A stretch of 43,963 nucleotides of DNA from RGIG4140 sp045638265. GTDB taxonomy: Bacteria > Pseudomonadota > Alphaproteobacteria > CAAHEQ01 > UBA3637. Shown piece by piece: positions 16,830-26,621 of this stretch. The notes under the pieces are model-generated. The model saw only the letters and a list, made by a program, of their open reading frames with translations. It had not been told where the DNA came from and did not search any database. The stretch spans positions 1-43,963 of the forward strand of contig JAZUBA010000068.1 in the NCBI GenBank assembly GCA_045638265.1. Direction: 5' to 3'. Position numbers and translations under genes: made by a program. The stretch's first letter is position 1. Every line of letters begins with the position of its first letter.

Positions 16830-18509
16830 ATGTTACATTCTTTGGCAATACGGAATGTTGTTTTAATTGATAAATTAGATTTAAATTTTAAAGATGGATT
16901 GAGTGTTTTTACCGGTGAAACGGGAGCAGGTAAATCTATCTTGTTGGATTCTTTGTCTCTGGTGTTGGGTGCAAGAGCTGATTCAGGTTTGGTTCGGCAC
17001 GGGCAAAATCAATTAAGTGTATCCGCTGTATTTCAGCCAAAAAACACGAGTGATGTTTATCGGTTGTTGTCAGAACATGATATTTATTGTGAGGATTCTG
17101 ATGAAATCATTTTAAAACGCATTGTTACACAAGACGGTAAAAGCAAAGCATACATTAATGATGAACCTGTTAGCGTATCATTTTTGAAAACGGTTGGAGA
17201 TTTATTGGTTGAAATTCATGGTCAATTTTCATCACATCAACTTCTTAATCCTGTAACACATATAGCTGTATTGGATTCTTATGCGCAAACTGAAAAAGAA
17301 AAAGAAACTGTCAAACAAAACTGGTTGTTATATAAACAAGCATTAACTGATTTAAATAATGCTCAGGAAAATTTAGAAAAAACTCAAAAACAAGAATCTT
17401 ATTTAAGAGCCGGAATTGAAGATTTAGAAAAATTAAATCCTCAAGTAAATGAGGAAGAAGATTTGATTATGCGTCGTAATCAACTTATGAACAGTGAAAA
17501 AGTTATTACGGCAATTAATCAAGTAAATCAACTTTTAAATGGCGAACAAAATGGTGTTCTTTCTCAATTGGCAATAGCAGAACGTTGTTTAGGTAAAGTG
17601 GCGAATTTTGATGCTAAAATTGAACAGATGTTAACAGCCTTTAATGAAGCACAAATTATTTTATCTGATATATCAGGAGAGCTGGAAAATATTGGTGAAA
17701 CATTTGGGGATATTTCTGAATTGCCTGAAATTGATAATCGGTTATTTTCGTTGAGAGATATGTCCAGACGTTATCATGTGGAAATTAATGAATTACCGGG
17801 ATTATTATCTTCTTTTTATGAGCAAATTAATCAATTGGAAAAATGCGAATCAGAAATTGATGTGTTGAAACAAAAAGTTTCAAAAACGTATGATGCATAT
17901 TTAAAATCGGCTAAAAATTTATCTTTAAAACGACAAAAAGAAGCTAAAAAATTAGATAAAGCCGTCATGAATGAATTGCCCGCTTTAAAACTGGAAAAAG
18001 CAACATTTATAACACAAATTATCAGTGATGAAACAAGTGGTAATGAAACAGGTATAGACAATATCAGTTTTTTAGCTTCAACAAACAAAGGGGTTCCGCC
18101 TTCGGCGTTAAATAAAATTGCTTCAGGTGGGGAACTTTCTCGATTTATGTTAGCTTTAAAAGTCAATTTGGCACATACTTCACAAATAAATACACTTGTT
18201 TTTGATGAAGTAGATAGTGGTGTCGGAGGAGCAACAGCTGCTGCTGTCGGAGAACGACTGGCTCGTTTGGGAACAGAGTGTCAGGTTTTGGTTGTAACTC
18301 ATTCTCCGCAAGTTGCTTCATGTGGGCAAAATCATTGGCATGTTAAAAAATCTGAACAGGAAGAAAAAACAATTACAACGGTTGTTTGTTTGGAAAAATC
18401 AGAACGTTTAACGGAAATTGCGCGCATGCTTTCCGGTGAATGTATTTCGGAAACAGCTCAAATTATGGCGCAGGAATTGTTGGATAAAACATGGAAAACA
18501 GCATTATAA
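16830..18509 (+). CDS. recN: DNA repair protein RecN
   Basis: RecN is an SMC-like ATPase that acts in recombinational repair of double-strand breaks. At 559 residues it is the expected length. Walker A is FTGETGAGKSILLDSL (about 29-44), followed by long coiled-coil arms (about 150-370), then the ABC signature ASGGELSRFMLALK, Walker B in LVFDEVDSGVGG and the switch in VVTHSPQVAS. It starts 2 bases after bamD and its end overlaps ligA by 19 bases. Confidence 0.96.
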   Translation: MLHSLAIRNVVLIDKLDLNFKDGLSVFTGETGAGKSILLDSLSLVLGARADSGLVRHGQNQLSVSAVFQPKNTSDVYRLLSEHDIYCEDSDEIILKRIVTQDGKSKAYINDEPVSVSFLKTVGDLLVEIHGQFSSHQLLNPVTHIAVLDSYAQTEKEKETVKQNWLLYKQALTDLNNAQENLEKTQKQESYLRAGIEDLEKLNPQVNEEEDLIMRRNQLMNSEKVITAINQVNQLLNGEQNGVLSQLAIAERCLGKVANFDAKIEQMLTAFNEAQIILSDISGELENIGETFGDISELPEIDNRLFSLRDMSRRYHVEINELPGLLSSFYEQINQLEKCESEIDVLKQKVSKTYDAYLKSAKNLSLKRQKEAKKLDKAVMNELPALKLEKATFITQIISDETSGNETGIDNISFLASTNKGVPPSALNKIASGGELSRFMLALKVNLAHTSQINTLVFDEVDSGVGGATAAAVGERLARLGTECQVLVVTHSPQVASCGQNHWHVKKSEQEEKTITTVVCLEKSERLTEIARMLSGECISETAQIMAQELLDKTWKTAL

Positions 18510-20569
18510 ATATGACACCAGCAGAAGCTTCTGCTGAATTAGAACGGTTGGCAAAATATATTGCAAAGTTAGATATCGCTTATCATCGGGACGATTCGCC
18601 TCTTGTGGATGATGCAACTTATGATGCTTTGAAAAAACGAAATGAAGAAATTGAAAAGTTATTTCCGGAGTTGATTCGTTTTGATAGTCCATCCTTTCGG
18701 GTTGGTTCACAAGTTGCAACGGAATTTCAGAAAATAACACATAGTGTTCCTATGTTGTCTTTGGCTGATATTTTTTCAGAGGAAGATGTATTTAATTTTG
18801 TGGATAAAATTCGTCGTTTTTTGGGTTTGTCGGATTCGGAAAATATAGAATTTGTTGCGGAACCAAAAATTGACGGACTGTCATTTTCGGCAGTTTATGA
18901 AAACGGAAAATTAATCAGTGGTGCGACTCGAGGTGATGGAACGGTCGGAGAAGATATTACAGCTAACTTAAAAACAATTAAGCAACTGCCGTTGATGTTA
19001 CATAATGGCGATAATTTATTTGATGTGCCACCTCAAAAAATTGATATTCGAGGTGAAGTCTATATGGCCAAAAAAGACTTTTTTGAGTTAAATAAAACAA
19101 ATGAAACATTGAAAAAGAAGATTTTTGCAAATCCTCGTAATGCTGCAGCAGGTTCTTTAAGACAGCTTGATTCATCTATAACAGCAGAAAGAAATTTAAG
19201 TCTTTTTGCATATGCTTGTGGTGAAACAACATCTACATCTTGGAAAACGCATTATGAATTTTTGGAGCAGTTAAAAAAATGGGGGTTCCCCGTTAATCCT
19301 GAAATCAGACTTTGTGGTACGGTTGATGAAATGATACGGTTTTTCAGAGATTTGACTGAAAAAAGAAGTTCTTTGCCATATGATATAGATGGTGTTGTAT
19401 ATAAAGTGAATGATTTAACTTTGCAACAAAGATTGGGTTTTATTGCTCGCTCACCTCGTTGGGCTGTAGCCCATAAATTTCCGGCAGAACAAGCGATTAC
19501 AAAATTAAATGCGATTAGAATTCAGGTCGGACGAACAGGTGCCTTAACTCCTGTGGCAGATTTAGAACCCGTTAATGTCGGGGGAGTTGTTGTGCGTCAT
19601 GCAACTTTACACAATGCAGATGAAATTCAACGAAAAGATATTCGTGAAAATGATATGGTTATTATTCAACGTGCTGGAGATGTTATTCCTCAAATAGTTC
19701 GGGTCTTACCTGAAAAACGTTCTACTGATTCAATGCCATATGTTTTTCCCGATAAATGTCCGATGTGTGGTTCAAAGGCTGTCCGAGAAGGGAATGATGC
19801 CGTTACATATTGTTCGGGTGAATTATATTGTCCGGCACAGCAAATAGAAGCTTTAAAGCATTTTGTGTCAAAAGATGCTTTAGATGTTGACGGACTAGGG
19901 AACAAAAACGTTGAAATGTTATATGAAAAAGGATGGGTTAAAACAGCAGTTGATTTGTTTTTGTTAAAAGAAAAATATGAATTAGAATTAATTGCACTAG
20001 ATGGCTGGGGTTTGAAATCTGCAAACAATTTATTTGATGCTATTGATAAAATTAGAACCGGTGTTACATTAGATAGATTTATTTATGCCCTTGGGATTCG
20101 TGAAGTGGGTGAAGCAACTGCTCGTTTATTGGCTCATAATTACTTGTCTTGGCAACATTTTTGGCAAGAAATGACAGGCGATAATGCGTTGGAACAGTTA
20201 ATCCATATTGAAGGAATTGGACCTGTTATGGCTGAGTATATTGTACACTTCTTTAAAGAAGAACACAATCAAAATTTGTTACAACAATTAGTGTCATATA
20301 TGAAAATAGATGATTATGTTCCACCTTCAAGACAAAACACGCCTTTTTTAGGTAAAAGTATTGTTTTTACAGGAACACTTGAAACAATGACACGTCAAGA
20401 AGCTAAAGCAAAAGCTCAATCTGCCGGAGCAAAAGTTGTTAGTTCTGTTTCGTCAAAAACAGACTATGTTGTGGTGGGAATAAATCCGGGTAGTAAGCAA
20501 ATTTTAGCAGAAAAGCTAAATATTTCGCAAATTAGCGAAAAAGAATTCAAACAAATACTTGACGAGTAA
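18491..20569 (+). CDS. ligA: NAD-dependent DNA ligase
   Basis: LigA seals nicks in DNA using NAD+. The 692-residue protein has the NAD-binding Ia domain, the adenylation motif EPKIDGLSFS (Lys near residue 123), the OB-fold region with GRTGALTPVADLEPV, a four-Cys zinc finger (CPMC, then CSGELYC), helix-hairpin-helix repeats and a C-terminal BRCT domain (about 610-690, FLGKSIVFTGTLETMTR). The start overlaps the recN end. An alternative ATG at 18512 would avoid the overlap, and neither has a strong ribosome-binding site. Confidence 0.96.
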   Translation: MENSIINMTPAEASAELERLAKYIAKLDIAYHRDDSPLVDDATYDALKKRNEEIEKLFPELIRFDSPSFRVGSQVATEFQKITHSVPMLSLADIFSEEDVFNFVDKIRRFLGLSDSENIEFVAEPKIDGLSFSAVYENGKLISGATRGDGTVGEDITANLKTIKQLPLMLHNGDNLFDVPPQKIDIRGEVYMAKKDFFELNKTNETLKKKIFANPRNAAAGSLRQLDSSITAERNLSLFAYACGETTSTSWKTHYEFLEQLKKWGFPVNPEIRLCGTVDEMIRFFRDLTEKRSSLPYDIDGVVYKVNDLTLQQRLGFIARSPRWAVAHKFPAEQAITKLNAIRIQVGRTGALTPVADLEPVNVGGVVVRHATLHNADEIQRKDIRENDMVIIQRAGDVIPQIVRVLPEKRSTDSMPYVFPDKCPMCGSKAVREGNDAVTYCSGELYCPAQQIEALKHFVSKDALDVDGLGNKNVEMLYEKGWVKTAVDLFLLKEKYELELIALDGWGLKSANNLFDAIDKIRTGVTLDRFIYALGIREVGEATARLLAHNYLSWQHFWQEMTGDNALEQLIHIEGIGPVMAEYIVHFFKEEHNQNLLQQLVSYMKIDDYVPPSRQNTPFLGKSIVFTGTLETMTRQEAKAKAQSAGAKVVSSVSSKTDYVVVGINPGSKQILAEKLNISQISEKEFKQILDE

Positions 20570-20619
20570 TAAAAAAAACGGTAAAATAAAAATAATATAA
20601 CATAATGAGGGGTTGTATA

Positions 20620-23349
20620 ATGATAAAACAGAAAAATAATAATGAGTTAAGTATTGAGGAAGAATTAGCTGAGTATTTGGCCAAAAATCAACCACAACCC
20701 GGTTCTTCTGTCGGTCCTCGTCCGGCAAATAATGATTTATTAAGTCAAATTGCTGCCGAAGATATTAAAAATGAAAAAAAACAAAAAGGAAAAGGTAAAG
20801 ACAAGCCACAAAAGAATAAAAAACAAGTTTCATTTACCAAGATATTTTTGATTACATTAATGAAAATTACATTTTTTGTTGATAAAATCAAATTTAAGTA
20901 TGGAGCCTTATTAAGTATTATTGCCGGTATTTGGAGCTTTTTAGTGGGACTTATTTATATTGGTGGTTTATGTTCTTTGGTTTTGTTGAGTTATGTATAT
21001 TTTAATTATCCGAACTATATTAAACAATATTTTAAAGATAACAACATAGAATTGTCTGATTGGAAAATCAATAGTTATACTTTTTCCAAAATTGAATTGG
21101 GTAATTTAAAAGATAAAAATAAAGCTTATTCTATAAAAAAAGCAACTATACAGTCCAATTTTTCGGATTTCCTACGTAAGAAAATTAAGTTAATTAAATT
21201 AGAAGGTGTAGCCATCGATGTTGTTGAAAAAGGCAACAAATATGAAGCCGGACATCTTGCTGATTTGTTGGTTAAAATTAATAATTCTTCTAAACAAGGA
21301 TACCATATTGGTTCTATACAAATTACCGAATCTATTTTAAATATAAAGGGAAAAAAATATAATTTACCGATACAATTTAGCACAACTGGTTTTTATGAAA
21401 ACAATACAAATGTCAGTATTCCGTTACTTATTAAACAAAAATATGTTAATATAGTAGGTAAATTGACAATTACAGGAAATGCTAATAATTTAGATTGGAC
21501 ACTTGATATTGTTTCCGGTAATATTTCTTTACCCAACAAACAACCGGAAAATGTTTCGGGTCAATTTAAGTTTAAAGTTAATAAATACGAGATTGCATCG
21601 GTTAATGGTAATTTAGACTTAGTATATGGTAAAAATAAAAAAAGTATTAAAGTTGATTTGAAAAAATCTAAAAAATTATTTAGAGGAACCATTGGCTTGT
21701 CGTTAATCAATCAAGAAGTTAAAAATAAGGTGGACGAAACAAAAACAGAATTGAATTTTGTTTTTGATGGTTTAGATATAAAACATTTAACCCTGTTAGA
21801 AAGTTCACAGCCGATTCGATTTAACATTCAATCATTTTATATGCAGGATTTTCATTTAGCAAACGCTTCCGGTATTTTGCGGGGTAAATTAAAATGTCAG
21901 GATTTTGCTTGCTCCTATCAGATAAATGGTAATGTGCCAGTTAACATTCAAGCGGTGAAAACATCGTATCATGGCAATACATATACATCAAAAGGACGTG
22001 TTGGTTTTGTTATAAAACCAAATAAAAAAGAGAATATATATATATCTGATGAAAATTCAAAAGTTGATTTGTTGTTATCTGATGTTGTCTATAATGGATA
22101 CAAAAACATATCTACGGCTGAAATCAAAGCAAATGCTAAAAATCTAGATTTAGTTGCTCAAATATCAGGAGAGCAAAAAAAATCAACATTGAATATTAAA
22201 GCGGCTGGATTGAATTATGATTCCTCTGAAATTGTTTTAAAGAATGCACAGTTGGAAGTTCAGGATATATGGAAGGAAAATACAGATTTAAAACTCAGTG
22301 CTAAAGAGGTTTCTCTTCCGAATAGTGATTTGATTAAAACGTCTTTTGCCTTGGATATGATACGTCAAAATAATATTATTGGAGCTAATATTGGATTGTT
22401 TAATAATGTTATTTTTGCACGGTTTAAAGGATTGGTGAATTTGTTATCAGGTTCCTTCCAGGGTGTCTTCTCCGTTAAACCGATTGATTTAGAAAAAATA
22501 CCCGGAAATTTAAATACATATTTTTCATTTGTTCCGAAATATATTCAGAACACAAAAGGAAAAGTGTCATTATATGGTAATATAAATTGGAAAAATGAAA
22601 AACAAATTGACGGTCCATTCTATTTATCAATGGAAGATGTTGGGTTTGATATGGGACAAACAAAGGTAAAAGATTTGAATACAGTATTACTCATGCAACA
22701 GTTTGCTCCTTTTGTCAGTGCGCCTAATCAAAATATCTTTGTAAAGAAAATTGACCATGTTATTCCTCTTGAAAACACGACAATATCTTTAAAATTTGAT
22801 AATCAAATGGCTCGTTTAAGTTCATTGGATGCACAAATTTTAGGTTCTAGTATTGGAGTTGACAATATTTTAATGTCTTACCGAACAAATAGCACGATGT
22901 TGTATCTCAAAAACAATAATATAGATTTAAGTCAAACAAATTCATATTTGAATGTTCCGGATTTAACAATGACTGGTGATGCCACATTAACAATGCCTAT
23001 TGAAATTAAAGATGGTGAAGTTTTGTTTACAAATGGTGAAGTTAAGTTGAATAATGCGGTTTTAACATATAGTGGTGATAATTCGATGTTGCGAAGTGAT
23101 TTGTTTGCCGGCGGAGATGAGTATTTATTAAAAACGGGAAGTATTATTTTATCTAACAACAATAATAATTCTATTGATGCATATATTAATTTAGATGGTC
23201 GATTGTCAACCAGTCAGATTAAAACGCCGTATAAAAATATGATTACGCTGAATCCTGCTGAAATAATTAATCCTATGCCGGAAATGGCTGTGCCAGAAAA
23301 TATTAAGCAATTGCAGGAACAAATTCGGGCGAAAATACTAAATAACTAA
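20620..23349 (+). CDS. YdbH-like (AsmA superfamily) intermembrane protein
   Basis: I chose the ATG at 20620 because GAGGGG lies 7 bases upstream. An in-frame ATG at 20605 adds five residues. The 909-residue protein has a charged disordered N-terminus (to about 75), one membrane helix (about 95-125), then a very long beta-rich region and a final part with QILGSSIGVDNIL, MPIEIKDGEVLFTNGEVKLNNAVLTYSGD (in two halves around GEVLF), the pattern of the YdbH/AsmA-like bridge proteins. Known for that family: with a partner lipoprotein they carry phospholipids between the inner and outer membranes. No YnbE-like partner is recognised nearby. The assignment is by pattern, not alignment. Confidence 0.7.
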   Translation: MIKQKNNNELSIEEELAEYLAKNQPQPGSSVGPRPANNDLLSQIAAEDIKNEKKQKGKGKDKPQKNKKQVSFTKIFLITLMKITFFVDKIKFKYGALLSIIAGIWSFLVGLIYIGGLCSLVLLSYVYFNYPNYIKQYFKDNNIELSDWKINSYTFSKIELGNLKDKNKAYSIKKATIQSNFSDFLRKKIKLIKLEGVAIDVVEKGNKYEAGHLADLLVKINNSSKQGYHIGSIQITESILNIKGKKYNLPIQFSTTGFYENNTNVSIPLLIKQKYVNIVGKLTITGNANNLDWTLDIVSGNISLPNKQPENVSGQFKFKVNKYEIASVNGNLDLVYGKNKKSIKVDLKKSKKLFRGTIGLSLINQEVKNKVDETKTELNFVFDGLDIKHLTLLESSQPIRFNIQSFYMQDFHLANASGILRGKLKCQDFACSYQINGNVPVNIQAVKTSYHGNTYTSKGRVGFVIKPNKKENIYISDENSKVDLLLSDVVYNGYKNISTAEIKANAKNLDLVAQISGEQKKSTLNIKAAGLNYDSSEIVLKNAQLEVQDIWKENTDLKLSAKEVSLPNSDLIKTSFALDMIRQNNIIGANIGLFNNVIFARFKGLVNLLSGSFQGVFSVKPIDLEKIPGNLNTYFSFVPKYIQNTKGKVSLYGNINWKNEKQIDGPFYLSMEDVGFDMGQTKVKDLNTVLLMQQFAPFVSAPNQNIFVKKIDHVIPLENTTISLKFDNQMARLSSLDAQILGSSIGVDNILMSYRTNSTMLYLKNNNIDLSQTNSYLNVPDLTMTGDATLTMPIEIKDGEVLFTNGEVKLNNAVLTYSGDNSMLRSDLFAGGDEYLLKTGSIILSNNNNNSIDAYINLDGRLSTSQIKTPYKNMITLNPAEIINPMPEMAVPENIKQLQEQIRAKILNN

Positions 23350-23374
23350 AATAAAAGTCAAAAATGATGCTCTT

Positions 23375-23457
23375 TTTTGTATAAAACGCAAAAAAACACT
23401 TGCAAAAAAAAAGAATTTTATGTATAAAGTAATTCTATTTATGCAAAAAGAGCATCA
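23375..23457. repeat. Perfect 13-base inverted repeat around the rpmF promoter
   Basis: TGATGCTCTTTTT (23375-23387) and its exact complement (23445-23457) enclose 57 bases. The enclosed DNA has promoter elements on both strands that share the palindromic -35 TTGCAA (23400-23405): TATAAA at 23423-23428 on plus (17-base spacer) and TATACA at 23393-23388 on minus (16-base spacer). The left arm is upstream of the plus start, so the repeat cannot be a hairpin in the rpmF transcript. It is a DNA-level dyad or a possible second invertible segment. Confidence 0.75.
23400..23428 (+). promoter_or_regulatory. rpmF-plsX-fabH promoter
   Basis: TTGCAA and TATAAA are separated by 17 bases, with the predicted start near 23435 and a leader of about 65 bases. 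The leader holds a small hairpin, CATCA-ATGGG-TGATG (23453-23467), upstream of the rpmF ribosome-binding region. Confidence 0.75.
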
Positions 23458-23498
23458 ATGGGTGATGTTCTATTTAATTTAGTAAGTGAGAATAAAAA

Positions 23499-23690
23499 AT
23501 GGCAGTACCTAAGAAAAAAACATCAAAATCTAAAAAAAATATGCGTCGTTCGCATTTAGCATTAGATACAAATGCATGCAATGAATGTCCGAAATGTGGC
23601 GAATTAGTTCGTCCGCATCATGTATGCGAATCATGTGGCACATACAATAAAAAAGAAATTATTGTTAAAGCTGAAACAGAAACTAAATAA
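23499..23690 (+). CDS. rpmF: Ribosomal protein bL32
   Basis: This 63-residue protein begins AVPKKKTSKSKKNMRRSH after Met, the classical bL32 start, and has two CxxC pairs (CPKC at about 31-34, CESC at about 44-47) forming the zinc-binding form. It is part of the 50S subunit. It leads the operon with plsX and fabH, a wide-spread arrangement linking ribosome and lipid synthesis. Confidence 0.97.
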   Translation: MAVPKKKTSKSKKNMRRSHLALDTNACNECPKCGELVRPHHVCESCGTYNKKEIIVKAETETK

Positions 23691-23702
23691 GGATAAAACG
23701 GT

Positions 23703-24743
23703 TTGAGTAATACCCTTGTCATATCAATAGATGCAATGGGCGGAGATAATGCGCCGGAGGCCATTATTGACGGTGTTGCACGTGTTGCCAAAAAAGATGA
23801 AACTGTCTTTTTCTTTTTATTTGGTGATGAAGAAAAAATAAAAAGCTTGGCTGAACAATATCATTTGCCGGATAATAGATATAAAATACATCCGACAAGT
23901 GTTGTGATTAAGGGAGATGACAAACCATCGGTAGCTGTCCGTTCAGGCAGAGAAAGCAGTATGTGGAAAGCAATTATGTCTGTACGTAACGGTTATGCAA
24001 AAGCAGTCGTATCTGCCGGAAATACAGGAGCCTTAATGGCAATGAGTAAAATTTGTCTGGGGACTCTTTCCGGCATTGACCGACCGGCTATTGCCGCAGT
24101 TTTACCATCAGCAAAAGGTCCGATTGTTGCATTAGACTTAGGGGCAAATGCTGAATGTAATTCTCAAAACTTGGTGGAATTTTCCATCATGGGGCATGTT
24201 TTGCATCATGTATTGTTTCAAACGGAAAAACCATCTGTTGGTTTGTTAAATATCGGTTCGGAAGAAACAAAAGGTCGTGATGAGATTCGTGAAGCTGCCT
24301 CTGTTTTAAAAGGATTAAATGATAAAATTAATTTTATCGGTTTTGTAGAAGGTAATGATATATGTGCCGGTACATCTAATGTTGTTGTTTCAGATGGTTT
24401 TTCAGGCAATGTTGCTTTGAAAACGATAGAAGGAACAGCAAAATTTATTACAGGCTCATTGAAAAAGACTGTTAAAGAATCGCTTATTTCATCTATTGGT
24501 TTTTTAATTGCAAAACCGGCTTTAAATAAGTTAAAAAAACAAATGGATCCACGCATGTATAACGGAGCTATGTTTTTGGGCTTAAAGGGGATTTCGGTTA
24601 AAAGTCATGGCGGAGCAGATGCTTTTGCATTTTCTTGTGCGGTTGAATCTGCAATTCGGATGGCAAGAAATGATTTGTGCGATAAAATTAAAACCGAATT
24701 GAAACACGTTATGGATGTTGAAATTCCGGATATAAATTGTTAA
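23703..24743 (+). CDS. plsX: Phosphate acyltransferase PlsX
   Basis: PlsX makes acyl-phosphate from acyl-ACP for glycerol-3-phosphate acylation by PlsY. The 346-residue protein begins with ISIDAMGGDNAPEAI after a TTG start codon preceded by AAGGA at about 8 bases. Other family motifs are AVVSAGNTGALMA, ALDLGANAEC and VVSDGFSGNVALKT. It lies 12 bases after rpmF and 30 before fabH. Confidence 0.96.
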   Translation: MSNTLVISIDAMGGDNAPEAIIDGVARVAKKDETVFFFLFGDEEKIKSLAEQYHLPDNRYKIHPTSVVIKGDDKPSVAVRSGRESSMWKAIMSVRNGYAKAVVSAGNTGALMAMSKICLGTLSGIDRPAIAAVLPSAKGPIVALDLGANAECNSQNLVEFSIMGHVLHHVLFQTEKPSVGLLNIGSEETKGRDEIREAASVLKGLNDKINFIGFVEGNDICAGTSNVVVSDGFSGNVALKTIEGTAKFITGSLKKTVKESLISSIGFLIAKPALNKLKKQMDPRMYNGAMFLGLKGISVKSHGGADAFAFSCAVESAIRMARNDLCDKIKTELKHVMDVEIPDINC

Positions 24744-24773
24744 AATTAAAAAAAACACAAAAGGGGTAGAAGA

Positions 24774-25742
24774 ATGAAGTCTGTTATTCGGGGTGTTGGC
24801 GGTTATTTACCGGAAAATGTTTTAACAAATTTTGACCTTGAAAAAATGGTTGAAACAAGTGATGCTTGGATTCGTGAGCGTACAGGTATTGAAGAACGTC
24901 ACATTGCGAATAAAGATGAGTATACCTCAACATTAGCAATTCGTGCGGCACAAGTTGCTTTGGAGAATGCCGGTCTGTCAGGTAATGATATTGATATGAT
25001 TGTATTAGCAACAACAACACCTGATGATACGACACCCGCAACTGCTGTTAAAGTGCAGAATGCAATCGGAATGACACAAGGATTTGCGTTTGATGTCCAA
25101 GCTGCTTGTTCAGGCTTTATGTATGCGTTAAGTATTGCGAATCGTTTTGTGTTGGATGGAACGGTTAAGAATGCTTTAGTTATTGGAGCCGAAACGCTTT
25201 CTCGTATTGTAGATTGGAAAGATAGAAATACTTGCGTATTATTTGGCGACGGGGCCGGTGCAGTTATATTAAGTGCTGCCTCCGAAAGTGAAGAACAAAC
25301 AGGAACGGGTATTCTTGATATTGTTTTACATTCAGATGGCCGTTACCAACAATTGTTAACAACAACTGGTGGTGTTTCTCGCACCCAAACAGCGGGTTAC
25401 GTTTTGATGGAAGGTCGTGAAGTTTTTCGTCATGCTGTAACAAATTTAGCAGATGTTGCTGAAGAAGTTTTGGTAAAAACAAATACTCCAATTTCAGAAA
25501 TTGATTATTTGGTTCCGCATCAGGCTAATGCCCGAATTATTGAAAGTACAGCTAAAAAATTAGGAATAGAAATGGATAAAGTTATTTTAACTTTACCTAA
25601 ACAGGGCAATACATCTGCCGCTTCAATTCCTTTGGCATTTTATGAAGGGGTGAAAAGTGGCAAATTACAAAAAGGACACTTGGTATTATTAGACGCAATG
25701 GGGGGCGGCTTTACTTGGGCTGGTGCTCTAATTCGTTTATAA
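24774..25742 (+). CDS. fabH: 3-oxoacyl-ACP synthase III
   Basis: FabH starts fatty acid synthesis by condensing an acyl-CoA primer with malonyl-ACP. The 322-residue thiolase-fold protein shows the catalytic triad: Cys in VQAACSGFMYAL (about 112), His in VPHQANARI (about 250) and Asn in GNTSAASIP (about 280), plus the C-terminal DAMGGGFTWAGALIR. A clear AGGGGT region lies about 8 bases before the ATG. It is in the plsX-fabH-ihfA order typical of alphaproteobacteria. Confidence 0.97.
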   Translation: MKSVIRGVGGYLPENVLTNFDLEKMVETSDAWIRERTGIEERHIANKDEYTSTLAIRAAQVALENAGLSGNDIDMIVLATTTPDDTTPATAVKVQNAIGMTQGFAFDVQAACSGFMYALSIANRFVLDGTVKNALVIGAETLSRIVDWKDRNTCVLFGDGAGAVILSAASESEEQTGTGILDIVLHSDGRYQQLLTTTGGVSRTQTAGYVLMEGREVFRHAVTNLADVAEEVLVKTNTPISEIDYLVPHQANARIIESTAKKLGIEMDKVILTLPKQGNTSAASIPLAFYEGVKSGKLQKGHLVLLDAMGGGFTWAGALIRL

Positions 25743-25808
25743 AAACTTGATGCTATTAACAATATATGGTATCACTAAATGAGAATTATATAACAAAGGA
25801 AGGAAAAA

Positions 25809-26096
25809 ATGACTAACAGAACAATTACACGTGCAGATATTGCGGATGCAATTTACAGCGAATTAGGTTTTTCACATGCAGAATCATTTAAATTGATTGA
25901 GCAAATTTTATCAAGCATTACCGAAGCATTGGCACGTGGCGAAACAGTAAAATTATCTCGTTTTGCAACATTTATTCCTCATGAAAAGAAAGAACGTGTC
26001 GGTCGCAATCCTAAAACAGGGGAAAAACACGCAATTACATCTCGCAGAGTTGTGTCATTTAAGGCTTCAAATACTTTGAAAAATGCTTTAAAATAG
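25809..26096 (+). CDS. ihfA: Integration host factor alpha subunit
   Basis: IhfA pairs with IhfB to bend DNA in replication, recombination and transcription. The 95-residue HU-fold protein has the beta-arm GRNPKTGEKHAITSRRVVSFKA with the Pro that intercalates in DNA. The gene context (after fabH, before a MerR regulator) supports the alpha subunit over HU. AAGGAAGG lies about 6 bases before the start. IHF-type bending commonly assists site-specific DNA inversion, so it could matter for the end cassettes. Confidence 0.92.
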   Translation: MTNRTITRADIADAIYSELGFSHAESFKLIEQILSSITEALARGETVKLSRFATFIPHEKKERVGRNPKTGEKHAITSRRVVSFKASNTLKNALK

Positions 26097-26103
26097 GTAG
26101 TCA

Positions 26104-26454
26104 ATGCTTAAAAACGAAAACGCATACAGAACAATTACAGAAGTTGCTGATTTATTGCAAGTGCCTGCAACTGTTTTGCGTTTTTGGGAAACACAATTTC
26201 ATCAGATTAAACCGATTAAACGGATGAATCGACGTTATTATCAAGCAGAAGATGTTGTGTTGTTAGCACGGATTCGTGATTATCTTTATAAAGAAGGTTT
26301 TACAATTAAAGGTGTTCAAAAACGTTTAAAAGCAACAAAAGGGAATGAAGAAATTCCTGATTTAAAAACAGTCTCCGACTATTCGTCAAAAAATTCCGAT
26401 GAACTAATTGAATCATTAGCAGAATTAAAAAATTATTTGGCAGAATATCTGTAA
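26104..26454 (+). CDS. MerR-family transcriptional regulator
   Basis: The 116-residue protein has an N-terminal winged helix-turn-helix (YRTITEVADLLQVPATVLRFWE, in two parts around LLQV; about 8-29), with YYQAEDVVLLARIRDYLYKEGFTIKGV as the wing and second helix (about 45-71), and a short C-terminal coiled coil. It lies 7 bases after ihfA, the usual position in alphaproteobacteria. No effector-binding domain is seen. Target genes are unknown. Confidence 0.88.
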   Translation: MLKNENAYRTITEVADLLQVPATVLRFWETQFHQIKPIKRMNRRYYQAEDVVLLARIRDYLYKEGFTIKGVQKRLKATKGNEEIPDLKTVSDYSSKNSDELIESLAELKNYLAEYL

Positions 26455-26466
26455 GTTACAATCAAT

Positions 26467-26502
26467 AAAAAAACACCGTTATTTTCTAGCGGTGTTTTTT
26501 TT
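26467..26502 (+). terminator. Terminator of rpmF-merR operon
   Basis: The stem AAACACCG (26471-26478) pairs with CGGTGTTT (26490-26497), loop 11 bases, followed by a T-run. Confidence 0.92.
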
Positions 26503-26561
26503 GTTTAAACATTGTACTCCTAATCTTCTTTTTAAAAAAAGATAATTTGTCAAATTTTACA

Positions 26562-26590
26562 TTGACGATTTTCTTCTTTTGCGGTAAAAT
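26562..26590 (+). promoter_or_regulatory. Promoter of ankyrin-repeat gene
   Basis: TTGACG (26562-26567) and TAAAAT (26585-26590) are 17 bases apart, with the start about 25 bases before the ATG at 26622. Confidence 0.75.
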
Positions 26591-26621
26591 AAATCATTAT
26601 TCATTACAAAAAGGATTATAA

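Noticed and set aside
23375..23457. Riboswitch or attenuator before rpmF
   Set aside because: The left arm lies upstream of the predicted transcription start, so the long stem cannot form in the rpmF RNA. Only a small hairpin remains in the leader.
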